A DNA stretch of 47,003 nt. Origin: Tissierellia bacterium. GTDB taxonomy: Bacteria; Bacillota; Clostridia; Peptostreptococcales; Acidaminobacteraceae. The notes below the pieces were generated by a model. That model had not been told where the DNA came from. It worked only from the letters and a program-made list of their open reading frames with translations, and ran no database searches. The DNA is taken from NCBI GenBank assembly GCA_012838225.1, contig DUPT01000023.1:1-47003 (forward strand), written 5' to 3'. The position numbers were made by a program, and so were the translations under genes. Of this stretch, positions 28,374 to 36,793 are shown one piece after another; within the stretch, counting starts at the first letter, position 1, and each line of letters begins with the position of its first letter.

Positions 28374-29303
28374 CTAGTCTCTTAGCGTCTTACCGGTCAG
28401 GGTCAAGAAGATATCCTCCAGATCAGGCTCCTCGACCCTAAGCTCCTCGACCATCTGATCGTGCTTGATAAACAGATCGATCAGATCACGCAGCTGAGTG
28501 CCCTTGTTCTGACAAGCGATCACCCATTGGTCACCGATGGTCTCGACCGACTTCACCCCGGGGATGCGTTGGATCAACGCTTCATCGATGGCTTGATTGG
28601 TCCTAAGCTTAATGAACCAGTGATCGACCACCAGATTTCTCAGCTCATCCATCGTCCCCTGCGCCACGATCTGGCCGACGTCCATGATGGCGATCCGGTC
28701 GCACAGGCTCTCGGCTTCCTCCATATAGTGGGTGGTATAGATCACCGTCAGCCCCTGCTCATTCAACTGCTTGATCGACTCGAGGATGTGGTTTCGGCTC
28801 TGCGGGTCGATCCCGACGGTCGGCTCATCCAGAAATAAGATCTTGGGATCGGTCGCCAGACCGCAGGCGATATTAAGACGGCGCTTCATGCCGCCGCTAA
28901 AGGTTTTGACCTTGTGCTTCTTTTTATCACTCAGTCCGACAAAGGCCAGGGTCTGATCGACCTTCTCAGCCAGTTCTTTGCCCTTGAGGCCATAGAGTGA
29001 GCCAAAGAAGCTGACGTTTTGGGCGGCGGTGAGATCTTCATAGATCGCCAGCTCCTGGGGCACAACACCCATATCATATTTGCAGGCCGTCAGCTCTTTA
29101 TCGAGATCCTTTCCCAAGATCGTCACCGTCCCCTCATCCTTTTGGATCAGGCCGGTGATGATATTGATGGTGGTGGATTTGCCGGCGCCGTTTGGCCCGA
29201 GCAGTCCAAACACCTCGCCTTGATTGACACTGAACTCGATATCGGATACGGCCAGGTTCTTGCCGTAGCGTTTGACTAGATTCTTGACTTCCAATACTTT
29301 CAT
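28374..29303 (-). CDS. ABC-2 transporter ATP-binding protein
   Basis: 309 aa. Walker A GPNGAGKST (about 36-44), Q-loop GVVPQELAIYEDLT, signature FSGGMKRR, Walker B ILFLDEPTVGIDP and H-loop TTHYMEEAE. The C-terminal extension (about 220-309) is of the DrrA/LinA type. It energises the two downstream permeases. GGAGGAG precedes the start. Upstream lies the terminator of the response regulator, so the exporter may be read through or have its own promoter in the short gap. Confidence 0.95.
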   Translation of the reverse strand: MKVLEVKNLVKRYGKNLAVSDIEFSVNQGEVFGLLGPNGAGKSTTINIITGLIQKDEGTVTILGKDLDKELTACKYDMGVVPQELAIYEDLTAAQNVSFFGSLYGLKGKELAEKVDQTLAFVGLSDKKKHKVKTFSGGMKRRLNIACGLATDPKILFLDEPTVGIDPQSRNHILESIKQLNEQGLTVIYTTHYMEEAESLCDRIAIMDVGQIVAQGTMDELRNLVVDHWFIKLRTNQAIDEALIQRIPGVKSVETIGDQWVIACQNKGTQLRDLIDLFIKHDQMVEELRVEEPDLEDIFLTLTGKTLRD

Positions 29304-29327
29304 AAGCTCCTCCCGAATCTACTATAC

Positions 29328-29368
29328 AAAAAAAGAGGCGACCTCGTTAGTAGAAAAGGTCACCTCTT
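29328..29368 (-). terminator. Terminator between the NarL-type regulator and the exporter operon
   Basis: Minus strand AAGAGGTGACCT / AGGTCGCCTCTT (29333-29368; one G-U pair) followed by Ts to 29328. Confidence 0.85.
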
Positions 29369-29381
29369 GATATGACTAAAG

Positions 29382-29987
29382 TCACAGTCGGCCTTTGATA
29401 TGTTCGATCGCGATCTGCGTCCGGTGATCAAGCGCCGTCTTACTTAAGATATTCGAGATATAGTTCTTGACGGTCCCCTGAGAGATAAACAGCTCCTCAG
29501 CGATCTGCTTATTCGACAGCCCCTGGGCGATCAGGCTGATGATCTCCGTCTCTCGTTGCGATAGCTCGACCTCGATCGGCTTTTCTTGGGTGATGGTTTG
29601 TCGGACGACCCGCATCGCCGCCTCATCGAGCACCGTCTTTCCCTGATGCACCTGCAGGATGGCCTTTTGGATGCTCTCAGGCGTGGCTGATTTTAACAGA
29701 TAGCCGCCAGCTCCCAGATTTAGCGCCTGTGAGATCTCCTCGTCCTCATCAAAGGTCGTCAGGATCAGCACCTTTTGATCCTTCATCTGCCGAAGGGCAT
29801 CAAGCCCTCCCATCTCGGGCATGCGAAGATCCAGCAGCATCACATCGACCCCGCGGCGTGAGATCTCGATCGCATCGAGCCCGGACGAGCCGATCGCCAC
29901 CACCTCGATGCCGTCTCGACCATCGAGCAGGATCTTAAGACTCTCTCTAATCAAGGCATCATCATCAACGATTGCCAGACGTATCAT
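29382..29987 (-). CDS. Response regulator, NarL/FixJ (LuxR-type HTH) family
   Basis: 201 aa. Receiver domain 1-120 with D8-D10, phosphoacceptor D53 (VMLLDLRMPEMGG) and a conserved Lys in LLKSATPE. A LuxR-type HTH at about 138-198 contains LSQRETEIISLIAQGLSNKQ and TVKNYISNIL. It overlaps the kinase gene by 23 bases, giving a coupled pair. Probably controls the adjacent ABC-2 exporter, as is common for this arrangement in Bacillota. Confidence 0.96.
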   Translation of the reverse strand: MIRLAIVDDDALIRESLKILLDGRDGIEVVAIGSSGLDAIEISRRGVDVMLLDLRMPEMGGLDALRQMKDQKVLILTTFDEDEEISQALNLGAGGYLLKSATPESIQKAILQVHQGKTVLDEAAMRVVRQTITQEKPIEVELSQRETEIISLIAQGLSNKQIAEELFISQGTVKNYISNILSKTALDHRTQIAIEHIKGRL

Positions 29988-30957
29988 TTTCTTCCTCCAG
30001 TGGGACCAAGCAATTGAGGCGAAGCCCTCGCCGTCCCTCGATCGTCATTGTGCCGCCCAATTCCTCGACCCGTTCTCTGATCCCATGCAGCCCCATGCCA
30101 AAGGTGATCATATCCGCCCCCCGACCATCATCACTGACCGATAGACGAAGGATCTTCGGCATGAGCTTCAGATCGATGGTGACGGTGGTGGCCTCGGCGT
30201 GGCGGACGACATTGGACAGGGCCTCGCCGATGGTCTGATATATCATCCGCCAGTGACTCATCCGCAGCCGGCTCAGATCGCCCTTTGGCAGAAAGTGGAT
30301 GATCAGCCCGGTATCTCGCCGGACCCGACCGATCAACAGCTCGACACTCGATAGCCGGATGGGCTCCGTTTCATCGCGCATCCCCTTGACGGCCGATCGG
30401 ATCTGATCCATCCCTTCGCGCAAAAGCTTGGCCGAATGATCGACCAGTCGGTCGGCTTGATCGGGCTGCTGAGCGATCAGGCTGCGGGCGGCCTCGAGCT
30501 GCAGGGTGGCGGCGGCAATGGTATGGCCTAGGAGGTCGTGGATCTCCTGAGCGATCCGCCGCCTCTCATCGAGCCGAGAGTTTTCTTCGAGCTGCTCCTG
30601 ATAGCGCTCATGCAGCATCTGATAGCGCTGCATCGTCCGCGATTCAAGCACCAAGCGGGTATTCTCCTGCTCGAGCTGCTCCTGAAAGATCTCCTTGCGA
30701 TAGAGATAGAAATAGACCACCGTGTAGCCCAGGTAAAGCAGGATCAAAAGCGACGGATTATACTGCCACAGCAGCGGCAGCATCGCCAGATTGATGAGGC
30801 TGAGCAGCGGATGGGTCGCCAGGGCCAAAATCCTGGCGGCTAAAAAGAACACCAGGATGATCGTGACACGTTCAAACGCCACGCCATCTTGCAATATGAG
30901 CGTGGATAAGAACGCCAAAACGATAAATAAATCCAAGGCCAGCATGAACCGTTTCAT
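29965..30957 (-). CDS. Sensor histidine kinase, NarL-type (HisKA_3)
   Basis: 330 aa from the ATG of MKRFMLALDL; the frame opens further upstream only with a TTG and through a likely promoter. Four membrane helices (about 5-24, 33-50, 54-72, 76-92) are followed by a coiled coil. The HisKA_3 box ERRRIAQEIHDLLGHT has the phosphorylated His at about 140. The ATPase domain has SNVVRHAEAT and DDGRGADMITFGMGLHGIRE. There is no large extracellular sensor. It pairs with the regulator that follows. A TATACT -10 ends only 7 bases before the ATG. Confidence 0.93.
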   Translation of the reverse strand: MKRFMLALDLFIVLAFLSTLILQDGVAFERVTIILVFFLAARILALATHPLLSLINLAMLPLLWQYNPSLLILLYLGYTVVYFYLYRKEIFQEQLEQENTRLVLESRTMQRYQMLHERYQEQLEENSRLDERRRIAQEIHDLLGHTIAAATLQLEAARSLIAQQPDQADRLVDHSAKLLREGMDQIRSAVKGMRDETEPIRLSSVELLIGRVRRDTGLIIHFLPKGDLSRLRMSHWRMIYQTIGEALSNVVRHAEATTVTIDLKLMPKILRLSVSDDGRGADMITFGMGLHGIRERVEELGGTMTIEGRRGLRLNCLVPLEEENDTSGNR

Positions 30958-31050
30958 GGTCTTTAGTATATCACTTGATTGTCTATTCGGTTCACTTTCC
31001 AGCCGATAAATAGGGTATATTGGTAGAATAGCCAAAGAAAGCGAGTAATT

Positions 31051-32493
31051 ATGAGAAACGGAGTTATGCTACAAGCCTTCGAGTGGAATGTCCCAAACGA
31101 AGGCAATCACTATGATTTTCTGCGAGAACAGATCCCGGAGCTGGCCGAGGCCGGCATCACCGCCCTCTGGCTTCCGCCGGTGACCAAGGCCACCTCGATC
31201 TGGGATACCGGCTACGGGGCATACGACCTCTACGACCTGGGCGAGTTCGATCAAAAGGGCGATATCCGGACCAAGTACGGTACCAAGGAGCAGCTCCATC
31301 AACTGATCAATGCCGCCCATGAGGCCGGCCTTCAGGTCTACGCCGATGTCGTCCTCAATCACAAGGCCCAAGCCGATGAAGAGGAGACCTTCCTGGCCGT
31401 CTCGGTCGATCAAAACGATCGCTCCCGCGAGCTCGATGAGCCGCACGATATCACCGCCTGGACCAGGTTTACCTTCCCGGGCCGCGGTGAGACCTATTCT
31501 GATTTCAAGTGGAACTTCAATCACTTCACCGGTGTCGATTATGATAGCCGAAGCGGAAATACCGGCATCTATAAAATCCTCGGTGAGAACAAGGACTGGT
31601 CGGATAATGTCAGCGGCGAAAAGGGCAACTTCGACTATCTGATGTTCGCCGACATCAATCTGGCCCATCCCGAAGTCCGGGCGGATCTGTTCCACTGGGC
31701 CAAGTGGTTTATCGAAGAGACCGGCGTCGACGGCTTTCGCTTTGACGCCCTCAAGCATATGGATCACGACTTTGTCCGCGATCTGGTCCATCACATCCGG
31801 TCCTTCGCCCCCGACTTCTATTTTGTCGGAGAGTTTTGGCAGCCGGGCCTGGGCGAGAAGGAATCGTATTTGGCAGCGACCGAGTATCAGCTCGATCTGT
31901 TCGATGTGGCGCTCCACTTCAATCTGTTTGGCGCCGCCAAGGGTCCGTTCGATCTGCGAAATATCCTGGCCGGCTCACTCGTAAAGCACCACCCCGACTT
32001 GGCGGTCACCTTCGTCGATAATCACGACACCCAGCCCGGCCAAAGCCTAAACAGCTTCGTCGAGCCGTGGTTTAAAAAGATCGCCTACAGCCTGATCCTG
32101 CTTCGCCAAGACGGCTACCCCTGTGTCTTCTTCGGCGACTACTATGGTCTGGGCGAGCCGGAGCCGATGGCGGGCCTGCGATCCGTCATCACCAACCTAC
32201 TCTATATCCGAAAGAACTACGCCTTCGGTGAGCAGCAGGACTATTTTGAGAGCGAGAGCCTGATCGGATGGACCCGGCTCGGCAGTGACGATCATCCCGG
32301 CTCGTTGGCCGTTCTCATCAGTACCGGCGATATGGCGACGCTACGGATGTTTGTCGGTGAGGACCAAGCCGGTCGGATCTATCACGACCTGACAGGGGCG
32401 TCGCCTGCCGAGATCACGATCGATCAAGACGGCTGGGCCGACTTTGAGGTCGGGCCGGGCGATGTCAGCTGCTGGGCCGAAAAAGACGACTGA
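31051..32493 (+). CDS. Alpha-amylase, GH13 family, cytoplasmic
   Basis: 480 aa, no signal peptide. (beta/alpha)8 barrel with the GH13 conserved regions: DVVLNHK (100-105), GFRFDALKH with nucleophile D232, VGEFW with acid/base E261, and FVDNHDTQ with D326. The N-terminus (MLQAFEWNVPNEGNHYDFL) and the WLPPVTKAT segment match the intracellular GH13_5 (AmyS/AmyA) group, which hydrolyses alpha-1,4-glucans in the cytoplasm. A short beta C-domain follows. The ATG lies about 20 bases after GAAAGCGAG. Divergent from the sensor kinase and convergent with mscL. Confidence 0.95.
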   Translation: MRNGVMLQAFEWNVPNEGNHYDFLREQIPELAEAGITALWLPPVTKATSIWDTGYGAYDLYDLGEFDQKGDIRTKYGTKEQLHQLINAAHEAGLQVYADVVLNHKAQADEEETFLAVSVDQNDRSRELDEPHDITAWTRFTFPGRGETYSDFKWNFNHFTGVDYDSRSGNTGIYKILGENKDWSDNVSGEKGNFDYLMFADINLAHPEVRADLFHWAKWFIEETGVDGFRFDALKHMDHDFVRDLVHHIRSFAPDFYFVGEFWQPGLGEKESYLAATEYQLDLFDVALHFNLFGAAKGPFDLRNILAGSLVKHHPDLAVTFVDNHDTQPGQSLNSFVEPWFKKIAYSLILLRQDGYPCVFFGDYYGLGEPEPMAGLRSVITNLLYIRKNYAFGEQQDYFESESLIGWTRLGSDDHPGSLAVLISTGDMATLRMFVGEDQAGRIYHDLTGASPAEITIDQDGWADFEVGPGDVSCWAEKDD

Positions 32494-32498
32494 AGCTA

Positions 32499-32522
32499 AA
32501 ATGGCGCCGATCGGCGCCATTT
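32499..32522. terminator. 24-bp perfect palindrome between amylase and mscL (bidirectional terminator)
   Basis: AAATGGCGCCGA followed immediately by its reverse complement. It lies between two converging genes and can serve both; the following T-tracts are short. Confidence 0.7.
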
Positions 32523-32544
32523 CTAAAACTAAAAAGTGCTGGAG

Positions 32545-32976
32545 CTAGACCTCCAGTTGGGAAGTACAATGAGGACAACGCGTTGCGGCCAGCGGCACTT
32601 CGGACAGACAGTGCGGGCATTCCTTGGTCGTGACTTCCACCTCCGGCTCCTTTCGCAGGGCATTGAGGGCCTTGACGATAAGGAACAGGACAAAGGCGAT
32701 CATCAAGAATGAAATGACTGCATTGATGAATCGACCATAGGCAAACACCGCTACACCGGCTTCTTCAGCCGCCGCGATGGTGCTGAAATCACTGCCGTCA
32801 AGGGCAATGAATTTGTTGGCGAAATCGATCCCGCCCAGCAGCAGTCCGAGAATGGGCATGATAAGGTCGTTTACCAGACTGTTGACGATCGCCGTGAAGG
32901 CGGCACCCATGACAAAACCGACGGCCATATCGATGGCATTGCCTTTTTGGATAAACTCTTTAAATTCCTTAAGCAT
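32545..32976 (-). CDS. mscL: Large-conductance mechanosensitive channel MscL, with zinc ribbon
   Basis: 143 aa. Amphipathic N-helix ([23 protein letters not shown]), pore helix TM1 (residues about 15-45) and TM2 (about 80-103, [22 protein letters not shown]), as in all MscL. After TM2 it carries [18 protein letters not shown] (two CxxC pairs), a small zinc-ribbon-like knuckle in place of the usual C-terminal helix end. It opens when the membrane is stretched to release solutes in hypo-osmotic shock. AAGGAGG precedes the start. Probably read alone or with the flavin-reductase-like gene. Confidence 0.95.
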   Translation of the reverse strand: MLKEFKEFIQKGNAIDMAVGFVMGAAFTAIVNSLVNDLIMPILGLLLGGIDFANKFIALDGSDFSTIAAAEEAGVAVFAYGRFINAVISFLMIAFVLFLIVKALNALRKEPEVEVTTKECPHCLSEVPLAATRCPHCTSQLEV

Positions 32977-33022
32977 GATTCCTCCTTTCTTTCTATAGTA
33001 ACTCTACCTGAAATCAAGCTGT

Positions 33023-33475
33023 TTATTCAAGTAGTTTCGACATTTCACAGTAGTATAACACATGAAAGTTTCGCAACGGATAGTAGTTGTTGCAAAACGC
33101 TTCGTCAAGCCGGTCTTCCTCGATCGGCTGACGTAGCACGATCCGGGCGCGGTAGTTTTGGCAGCCTGCCAGTCCGCCCTGATCCGTCAGCTGACAATGC
33201 TTCAGTTTATCGATATTTCGGCCGCTGCGCGAGCCGCAAAACGATAATTCATCGAGCATCTCCCCCGGTGGCGGAACGGCTACGATGAACTCGTCACTGC
33301 CTTCTAGCAGCTCATGCGTATAGCGGCTCGTCCTGATCGGCACCATCAGGATCTCCCGGTCCCACATCCGGACCAGTCCGCCCCAGCCGATCGTCATGAT
33401 ATTCTTCCTGCCCTCGTGTTCGGTGATGACGAAGGCTCCGGTCTCGAGTTGGTTTAGATAGTCACCGGCTTTCAT
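33023..33475 (-). CDS. Flavin reductase-like domain protein (FMN-binding split barrel)
   Basis: 150 aa. The pattern ETGAFVITEHEGRKNIMTIGWGGLVRM, then PIRTSRYTHELLEGSDEFIV and SFCGSRSGRNIDK, is that of the flavin-reductase-like / NAD(P)H:FMN domain. These proteins bind FMN and transfer electrons to varied acceptors. The ATG directly follows the stop of mtnN. Substrate unknown. Confidence 0.8.
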   Translation of the reverse strand: MKAGDYLNQLETGAFVITEHEGRKNIMTIGWGGLVRMWDREILMVPIRTSRYTHELLEGSDEFIVAVPPPGEMLDELSFCGSRSGRNIDKLKHCQLTDQGGLAGCQNYRARIVLRQPIEEDRLDEAFCNNYYPLRNFHVLYYCEMSKLLE

Positions 33476-34162
33476 TCATACCTCCAGATAGCGGCGCAGG
33501 AGCGCCATCGCCCGGGTCCTGGCCAGTTCGAAATTGTCTCGAAACACCGCCAAGCCGCTTTGTTTTTCGTTATCGGTGATCGTCCGGATGGCCAGAAACG
33601 GCAGCTGATTGACGTGACAGGCGTGGGCAACACCGGCCGTCTCCATATCGACGGCCAGCGGATTGAAATCACGAATGATCTGCTCCCGACCGGCCTGATC
33701 GACAAAGTATTCGCCGCTGGCGATCCGGCCATAGTCGACCCGGTAGGGGAAATCCTTGGCGGCTTGCTTCATCGTTGCGATCATGCCGGGATCGGCCATA
33801 AAGCAGCTCTCGGCCGTCTCCATAAACGGATAGCCCTCTTGAAGAAAGCGCGGCGTCACATCGTGATGACAGACCTCGGTGCTGATGATGGTATCCCCGA
33901 TCTCATAGTCGGCGATTGCTCCGGCCACCCCGCAGACGATCATTTGATCGATCCGGTAGCGATCGATCAGCATCTGGGTCACGATGGCGGGGTTGACCTT
34001 ACAGATGCCGCTGATGAGGGCCACGATGTCTTGACCGGCGTAGCGGCCGCGATAGACGCTAAGCCCGATCTGGCGTTCCTCGGTCCGATCCTCTAATAGG
34101 TCGATAAAGTCCATCAACTCTTCCGGGTTGGGTCCCAGTACAGCGATCAGTGGTTTTATCAC
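33476..34162 (-). CDS. mtnN: 5'-methylthioadenosine/S-adenosylhomocysteine nucleosidase
   Basis: 228 aa from a GTG start (VIKPLIAVLGPN), chosen because AGGGAGGA lies just upstream; the longer frame would need a TTG inside the grx terminator. Conserved parts are the ligand-binding SGEYFVDQ, VDMETAGVAHACH and AIRTITDN with the catalytic Asp. It hydrolyses MTA and SAH to adenine plus the thio-sugar, recycling methylation and polyamine by-products. It forms an operon with the flavin-reductase-like gene. Confidence 0.9.
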   Translation of the reverse strand: MIKPLIAVLGPNPEELMDFIDLLEDRTEERQIGLSVYRGRYAGQDIVALISGICKVNPAIVTQMLIDRYRIDQMIVCGVAGAIADYEIGDTIISTEVCHHDVTPRFLQEGYPFMETAESCFMADPGMIATMKQAAKDFPYRVDYGRIASGEYFVDQAGREQIIRDFNPLAVDMETAGVAHACHVNQLPFLAIRTITDNEKQSGLAVFRDNFELARTRAMALLRRYLEV

Positions 34163-34187
34163 ATGTCCTCCCTGATTTGGTCCAAAG

Positions 34188-34221
34188 AAAAAGCGCAACG
34201 GGAGGCTTTCTCCGGTGCGCT
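34188..34221 (-). terminator. Terminator of the glutaredoxin-like gene
   Basis: Minus strand AGCGCA...TGCGCT outer stem with inner GAG/CTC pairs, followed by five Ts. Confidence 0.8.
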
Positions 34222-34228
34222 GGTAGTG

Positions 34229-34516
34229 TTATTCGAACAATTCGGCTAAACGGTCTTTGTTGAAGCCTTGAATCGTCTCATCACCGACAATGATGACCGG
34301 AACACCCATGAATTTCTTCTGGATCAGTTCTTTTCTGGCATCGACATCACGGCTGACGTTCTTCTCGGTGTAGGCTACGCCGATGGCATCGAGATACTCT
34401 TTGGCGGCATGACAGTAGCCACAGGTATCACTGGTGTAGATGATGACTTCGGGGGTTTTCTTTGTTTCCACTTTGTCTTCTCCCATATTCTCTTGGTTGA
34501 TTTTATCTTGCTCCAT
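34229..34516 (-). CDS. Glutaredoxin-like protein
   Basis: 95 aa. A charged N-terminal extension (about 1-22, MEQDKINQENMGEDK...) precedes a thioredoxin fold with the active site TCGYC, the cis-Pro GVPVII and IQGFNKDRL. The CxxC form is a dithiol glutaredoxin/NrdH-like carrier. GGAGGAG precedes the ATG. Could serve ribonucleotide reductase or peroxiredoxin in the cytoplasm. Monocistronic with a terminator. Confidence 0.88.
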   Translation of the reverse strand: MEQDKINQENMGEDKVETKKTPEVIIYTSDTCGYCHAAKEYLDAIGVAYTEKNVSRDVDARKELIQKKFMGVPVIIVGDETIQGFNKDRLAELFE

Positions 34517-34617
34517 GTCTCCTCCTTGATCATGTTCGTTGCTCTTATACCCGAGAAAGAAAAAGAATCACAAATCGAGTCGCTTGTGAAAGAAGTGCAA
34601 ATGGGAAAATTCGTTCG

Positions 34618-34647
34618 TTATACACAGTATCCACAGACTTATCCACA
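34618..34647 (+). promoter_or_regulatory. Cluster of three DnaA boxes upstream of recU
   Basis: TTATACACA (34618-34626), GTATCCACA (34627-34635, one mismatch) and TTATCCACA (34639-34647) lie in tandem on the + strand; the first and third match the TTATNCACA consensus. A further partial ATATCCACA occurs inside recU. They sit 44 bases upstream of the recU -35. Confidence 0.7.
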
Positions 34648-34690
34648 GCCTGAGCCAGGTTCAACTGTTTCCAAAAACAAACAGTCGAAC

Positions 34691-34720
34691 TTGCCAAGCC
34701 TTGATATATTGGGGTAGAAT
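34691..34720 (+). promoter_or_regulatory. Promoter of recU
   Basis: TTGCCA (34691-34696), 18-base spacer, TAGAAT (34715-34720), then GAGGTG and the start codon. Confidence 0.6.
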
Positions 34721-34738
34721 GGGCCCGAGGTGAAATAT

Positions 34739-35266
34739 ATGGCTTGGAGAACCCGCGGACGTCGCGGTGACGCATTAGAGGATCTGATCGATCTGACGAA
34801 CGATTTCTATCGGACCCATAATTACGCTAGAGTCGATAAAATAGGCACTCCGGTGACGGTGATCGATGTCAATGAACGCTCACAAATCACCCTGGGCTAC
34901 TACGAAAAGAAATCCACAGTCGACTATATCGGCCTGGCTCAAGGGGTACCGATATGTTTCGACGCAAAAGAAACTAATTTGTTGAGTATTCCACTGGCAA
35001 ATATCCACAGTCACCAGCTGGAATACATGCAGGATTTTACCCGCCAGGGCGGACTAGCCTTCCTGATCGTTCATTTTAAACGGAGTGATGACTATTATTT
35101 AGTACCTTTGGAATTGGTCGAAGGCTTCGTCAAAGCCGGCCAGCGAAAAAGCATCCCCTATTCGGCCATGAAGCAGGCCGTACCGATCGGCTTTTTTCAG
35201 GATCACTACCTAAATTATCTGTCAGCTGTCAATGTCTATCTGCAAAAAAAACAAACCGAGGAATGA
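34739..35266 (+). CDS. recU: Holliday junction resolvase RecU
   Basis: 175 aa; start at ATG 34739 (MAWRTRGRRGDALED) with GAGGTG at correct spacing, in preference to the GTG three codons before it. RecU signatures are the N-terminal GRRGDALEDLI, ARVDKIGTPVTVID, STVDYIGLAQGVPICFDAKET (catalytic Asp-Glu-Lys pattern) and FLIVHFK. It resolves four-way recombination junctions and helps segregation in Bacillota, which lack RuvC. Opposite in direction to the ksgA operon. Confidence 0.95.
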   Translation: MAWRTRGRRGDALEDLIDLTNDFYRTHNYARVDKIGTPVTVIDVNERSQITLGYYEKKSTVDYIGLAQGVPICFDAKETNLLSIPLANIHSHQLEYMQDFTRQGGLAFLIVHFKRSDDYYLVPLELVEGFVKAGQRKSIPYSAMKQAVPIGFFQDHYLNYLSAVNVYLQKKQTEE

Positions 35267-35280
35267 TTCCTCGGTTTTTG
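35253..35280 (+). terminator. Terminator of recU
   Basis: AAACCGAGGAA (35253-35263) / TTCCTCGGTTT (35267-35277) perfect stem and T-run; the stem overlaps the last codons. Confidence 0.92.
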
Positions 35281-35282
35281 GT

Positions 35283-35474
35283 CTATGTCTTTTTTCGCGA
35301 CAAAAGGATAAAACCTACGATAAGTCCCAGTCCGATCAAAAGATAGAGCCCGTAGTCACTGATCAGGTGAGTGATCGATCGCGGGCCGCCTGATAGGGAA
35401 TTGAACAGCACGACCCCGGAGATCAGTAGGAGGCCAAGCATGAGTGATAGAAAAGCCACGGCCCTACGCTTCAT
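35283..35474 (-). CDS. Small two-helix membrane protein
   Basis: 63 aa; start at the ATG of MKRRAVAF (GGAGG upstream), overlapping the ksgA end by 11 bases. Two hydrophobic segments (about 5-24 and 40-57, YGLYLLIGLGLIVGFILL) flank a short polar loop, and a Lys-rich end follows (SRKKT). Family not recognised. Its overlap with ksgA argues that it is a real, co-translated gene. Confidence 0.65.
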   Translation of the reverse strand: MKRRAVAFLSLMLGLLLISGVVLFNSLSGGPRSITHLISDYGLYLLIGLGLIVGFILLSRKKT

Positions 35475-36273
35475 CGATCGCCTCCGCCAATTGCCTAAAC
35501 TCCCCAAGACTTAGGGTCTCGGCCCGGCGAGTCGGCTCAAGGCCGGCCCTTTGTAGGGCCCGACTCACCTTATCGGGCGAATAGACATTTCGCAGCGAGT
35601 TCTGGATGGTCTTACGCCGAGATGAGAAGGCAGCCTTGACCACCGGGACGATCGAGCGATCGCGTTCTGGCTTCGGCCACAGCCGAACCACCGCCGAATC
35701 GACCTTGGGGCTTGGCATATAGCAGCTGCGCGACACACTGAAAAGATAATCGACCTCACAATAGAGCTGGGTGATGACACTCAGCACCCCATAGTCCTTT
35801 GAACCGGGTGAAGCGCTGATCCTCTCAGCGACCTCCTTTTGCATCATGATGACCAGGCGATCAAAGTCCCACGCACTCTCTAATAGATGCATGATGATGG
35901 CGCTGGTGATATAGTAGGGCAGGTTGCCGACGACCTTGGCGCCTCGCGGAAAAACGGTCGGGTCGACCTTTAGGATATCGCCGGTGATGACCTCGATCCT
36001 AGGAAAGTCCCGGGCCAACTCGTGCGCCAGCTGGCGATCGATCTCGACCGCCACCAAGTGCTCTACCCGCTCGATCAGTCGCTCACTCAAGGCCCCCAAG
36101 CCCGGACCGATCTCGACCACCGTATCCTCGGGCGTCAGATCGAGTGCGGAGAGGATGTTTTCGACGACATTGCCATCGATCAGAAAGTTTTGGCCCCACT
36201 GCTTCTGGAACCGCAGGTCCTTGATGTCCATCTTGGCTTTGATCCAAGCGGGACTGGTCCGATCATAATTCAC
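35464..36273 (-). CDS. ksgA: 16S rRNA dimethyladenosine transferase KsgA
   Basis: 269 aa from a GTG start with GAGGAGG upstream, overlapping the rnmV stop by 11 bases. SAM-binding motif VVEIGPGLGALSERL, VEIDRQL, and catalytic NLPYYITS. The C-terminal domain has RRKTIQNSL and GLEPTRRAETLSLGEF. It dimethylates the two adjacent adenosines in helix 45 of 16S rRNA, a late step in small-subunit assembly. Part of the conserved metG-tatD-rnmV-ksgA operon. Confidence 0.97.
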   Translation of the reverse strand: MNYDRTSPAWIKAKMDIKDLRFQKQWGQNFLIDGNVVENILSALDLTPEDTVVEIGPGLGALSERLIERVEHLVAVEIDRQLAHELARDFPRIEVITGDILKVDPTVFPRGAKVVGNLPYYITSAIIMHLLESAWDFDRLVIMMQKEVAERISASPGSKDYGVLSVITQLYCEVDYLFSVSRSCYMPSPKVDSAVVRLWPKPERDRSIVPVVKAAFSSRRKTIQNSLRNVYSPDKVSRALQRAGLEPTRRAETLSLGEFRQLAEAIDEA

Positions 36274-36793
36274 GCAGCGCCTCCTCCATCTCTTGTCGGG
36301 TCACACCGTAGTGATTGAGCCGCTTCAAAAACTGTTTGGCATTGCCATAGCCGATGCCGAGGATCGCCCCCAGGCGATCGCGTCGCTCGGTGGCCCCGTC
36401 TACCCCGATCAATCGGTAGCGATGAAGATCGGCTTGAGAGAATTCATTCGTTGCCGAGACCAGGGTCCTTACCCGCTCGAGCGCTTGTCGGATCACCTCA
36501 CACGAGGCATTCTCGACCCCGACATCATCGCCTCGCGTGCTATCCTCCCGGGAAATAAAGGCGTGCAGGGCATCGGGATAGATCGCCTGAAGGGTCTGGC
36601 GGATACGCTCCCCCACCACATCAGCGTCAGTCAAAATGATCAGACCGTGGTTGTCATAGGCCTGCTTGAGCCGCCGATGGATCTTGGCATTGAGACCAAA
36701 GCCTGAGGTGATGATGGTATCGACCTCGAGACAGCGCTTGAGATTGGCGGCATCGTCTTTTCCCTCGACCACGATGGTTTGCTTGATCTTCAT
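36263..36793 (-). CDS. rnmV: Ribonuclease M5
   Basis: 176 aa. Toprim domain with VVEGKDDAANLKRCL (Glu of the motif) and LIILTDADVVGERIR (DxD). The later part has VGVENASCEVIRQAL and GATERRDRLGAILGIGYGNAKQF, typical of RNase M5. It matures the 5S rRNA ends together with ribosomal protein L18. It starts in the ATGA overlap with tatD and ends inside ksgA. Confidence 0.95.
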   Translation of the reverse strand: MKIKQTIVVEGKDDAANLKRCLEVDTIITSGFGLNAKIHRRLKQAYDNHGLIILTDADVVGERIRQTLQAIYPDALHAFISREDSTRGDDVGVENASCEVIRQALERVRTLVSATNEFSQADLHRYRLIGVDGATERRDRLGAILGIGYGNAKQFLKRLNHYGVTRQEMEEALREL

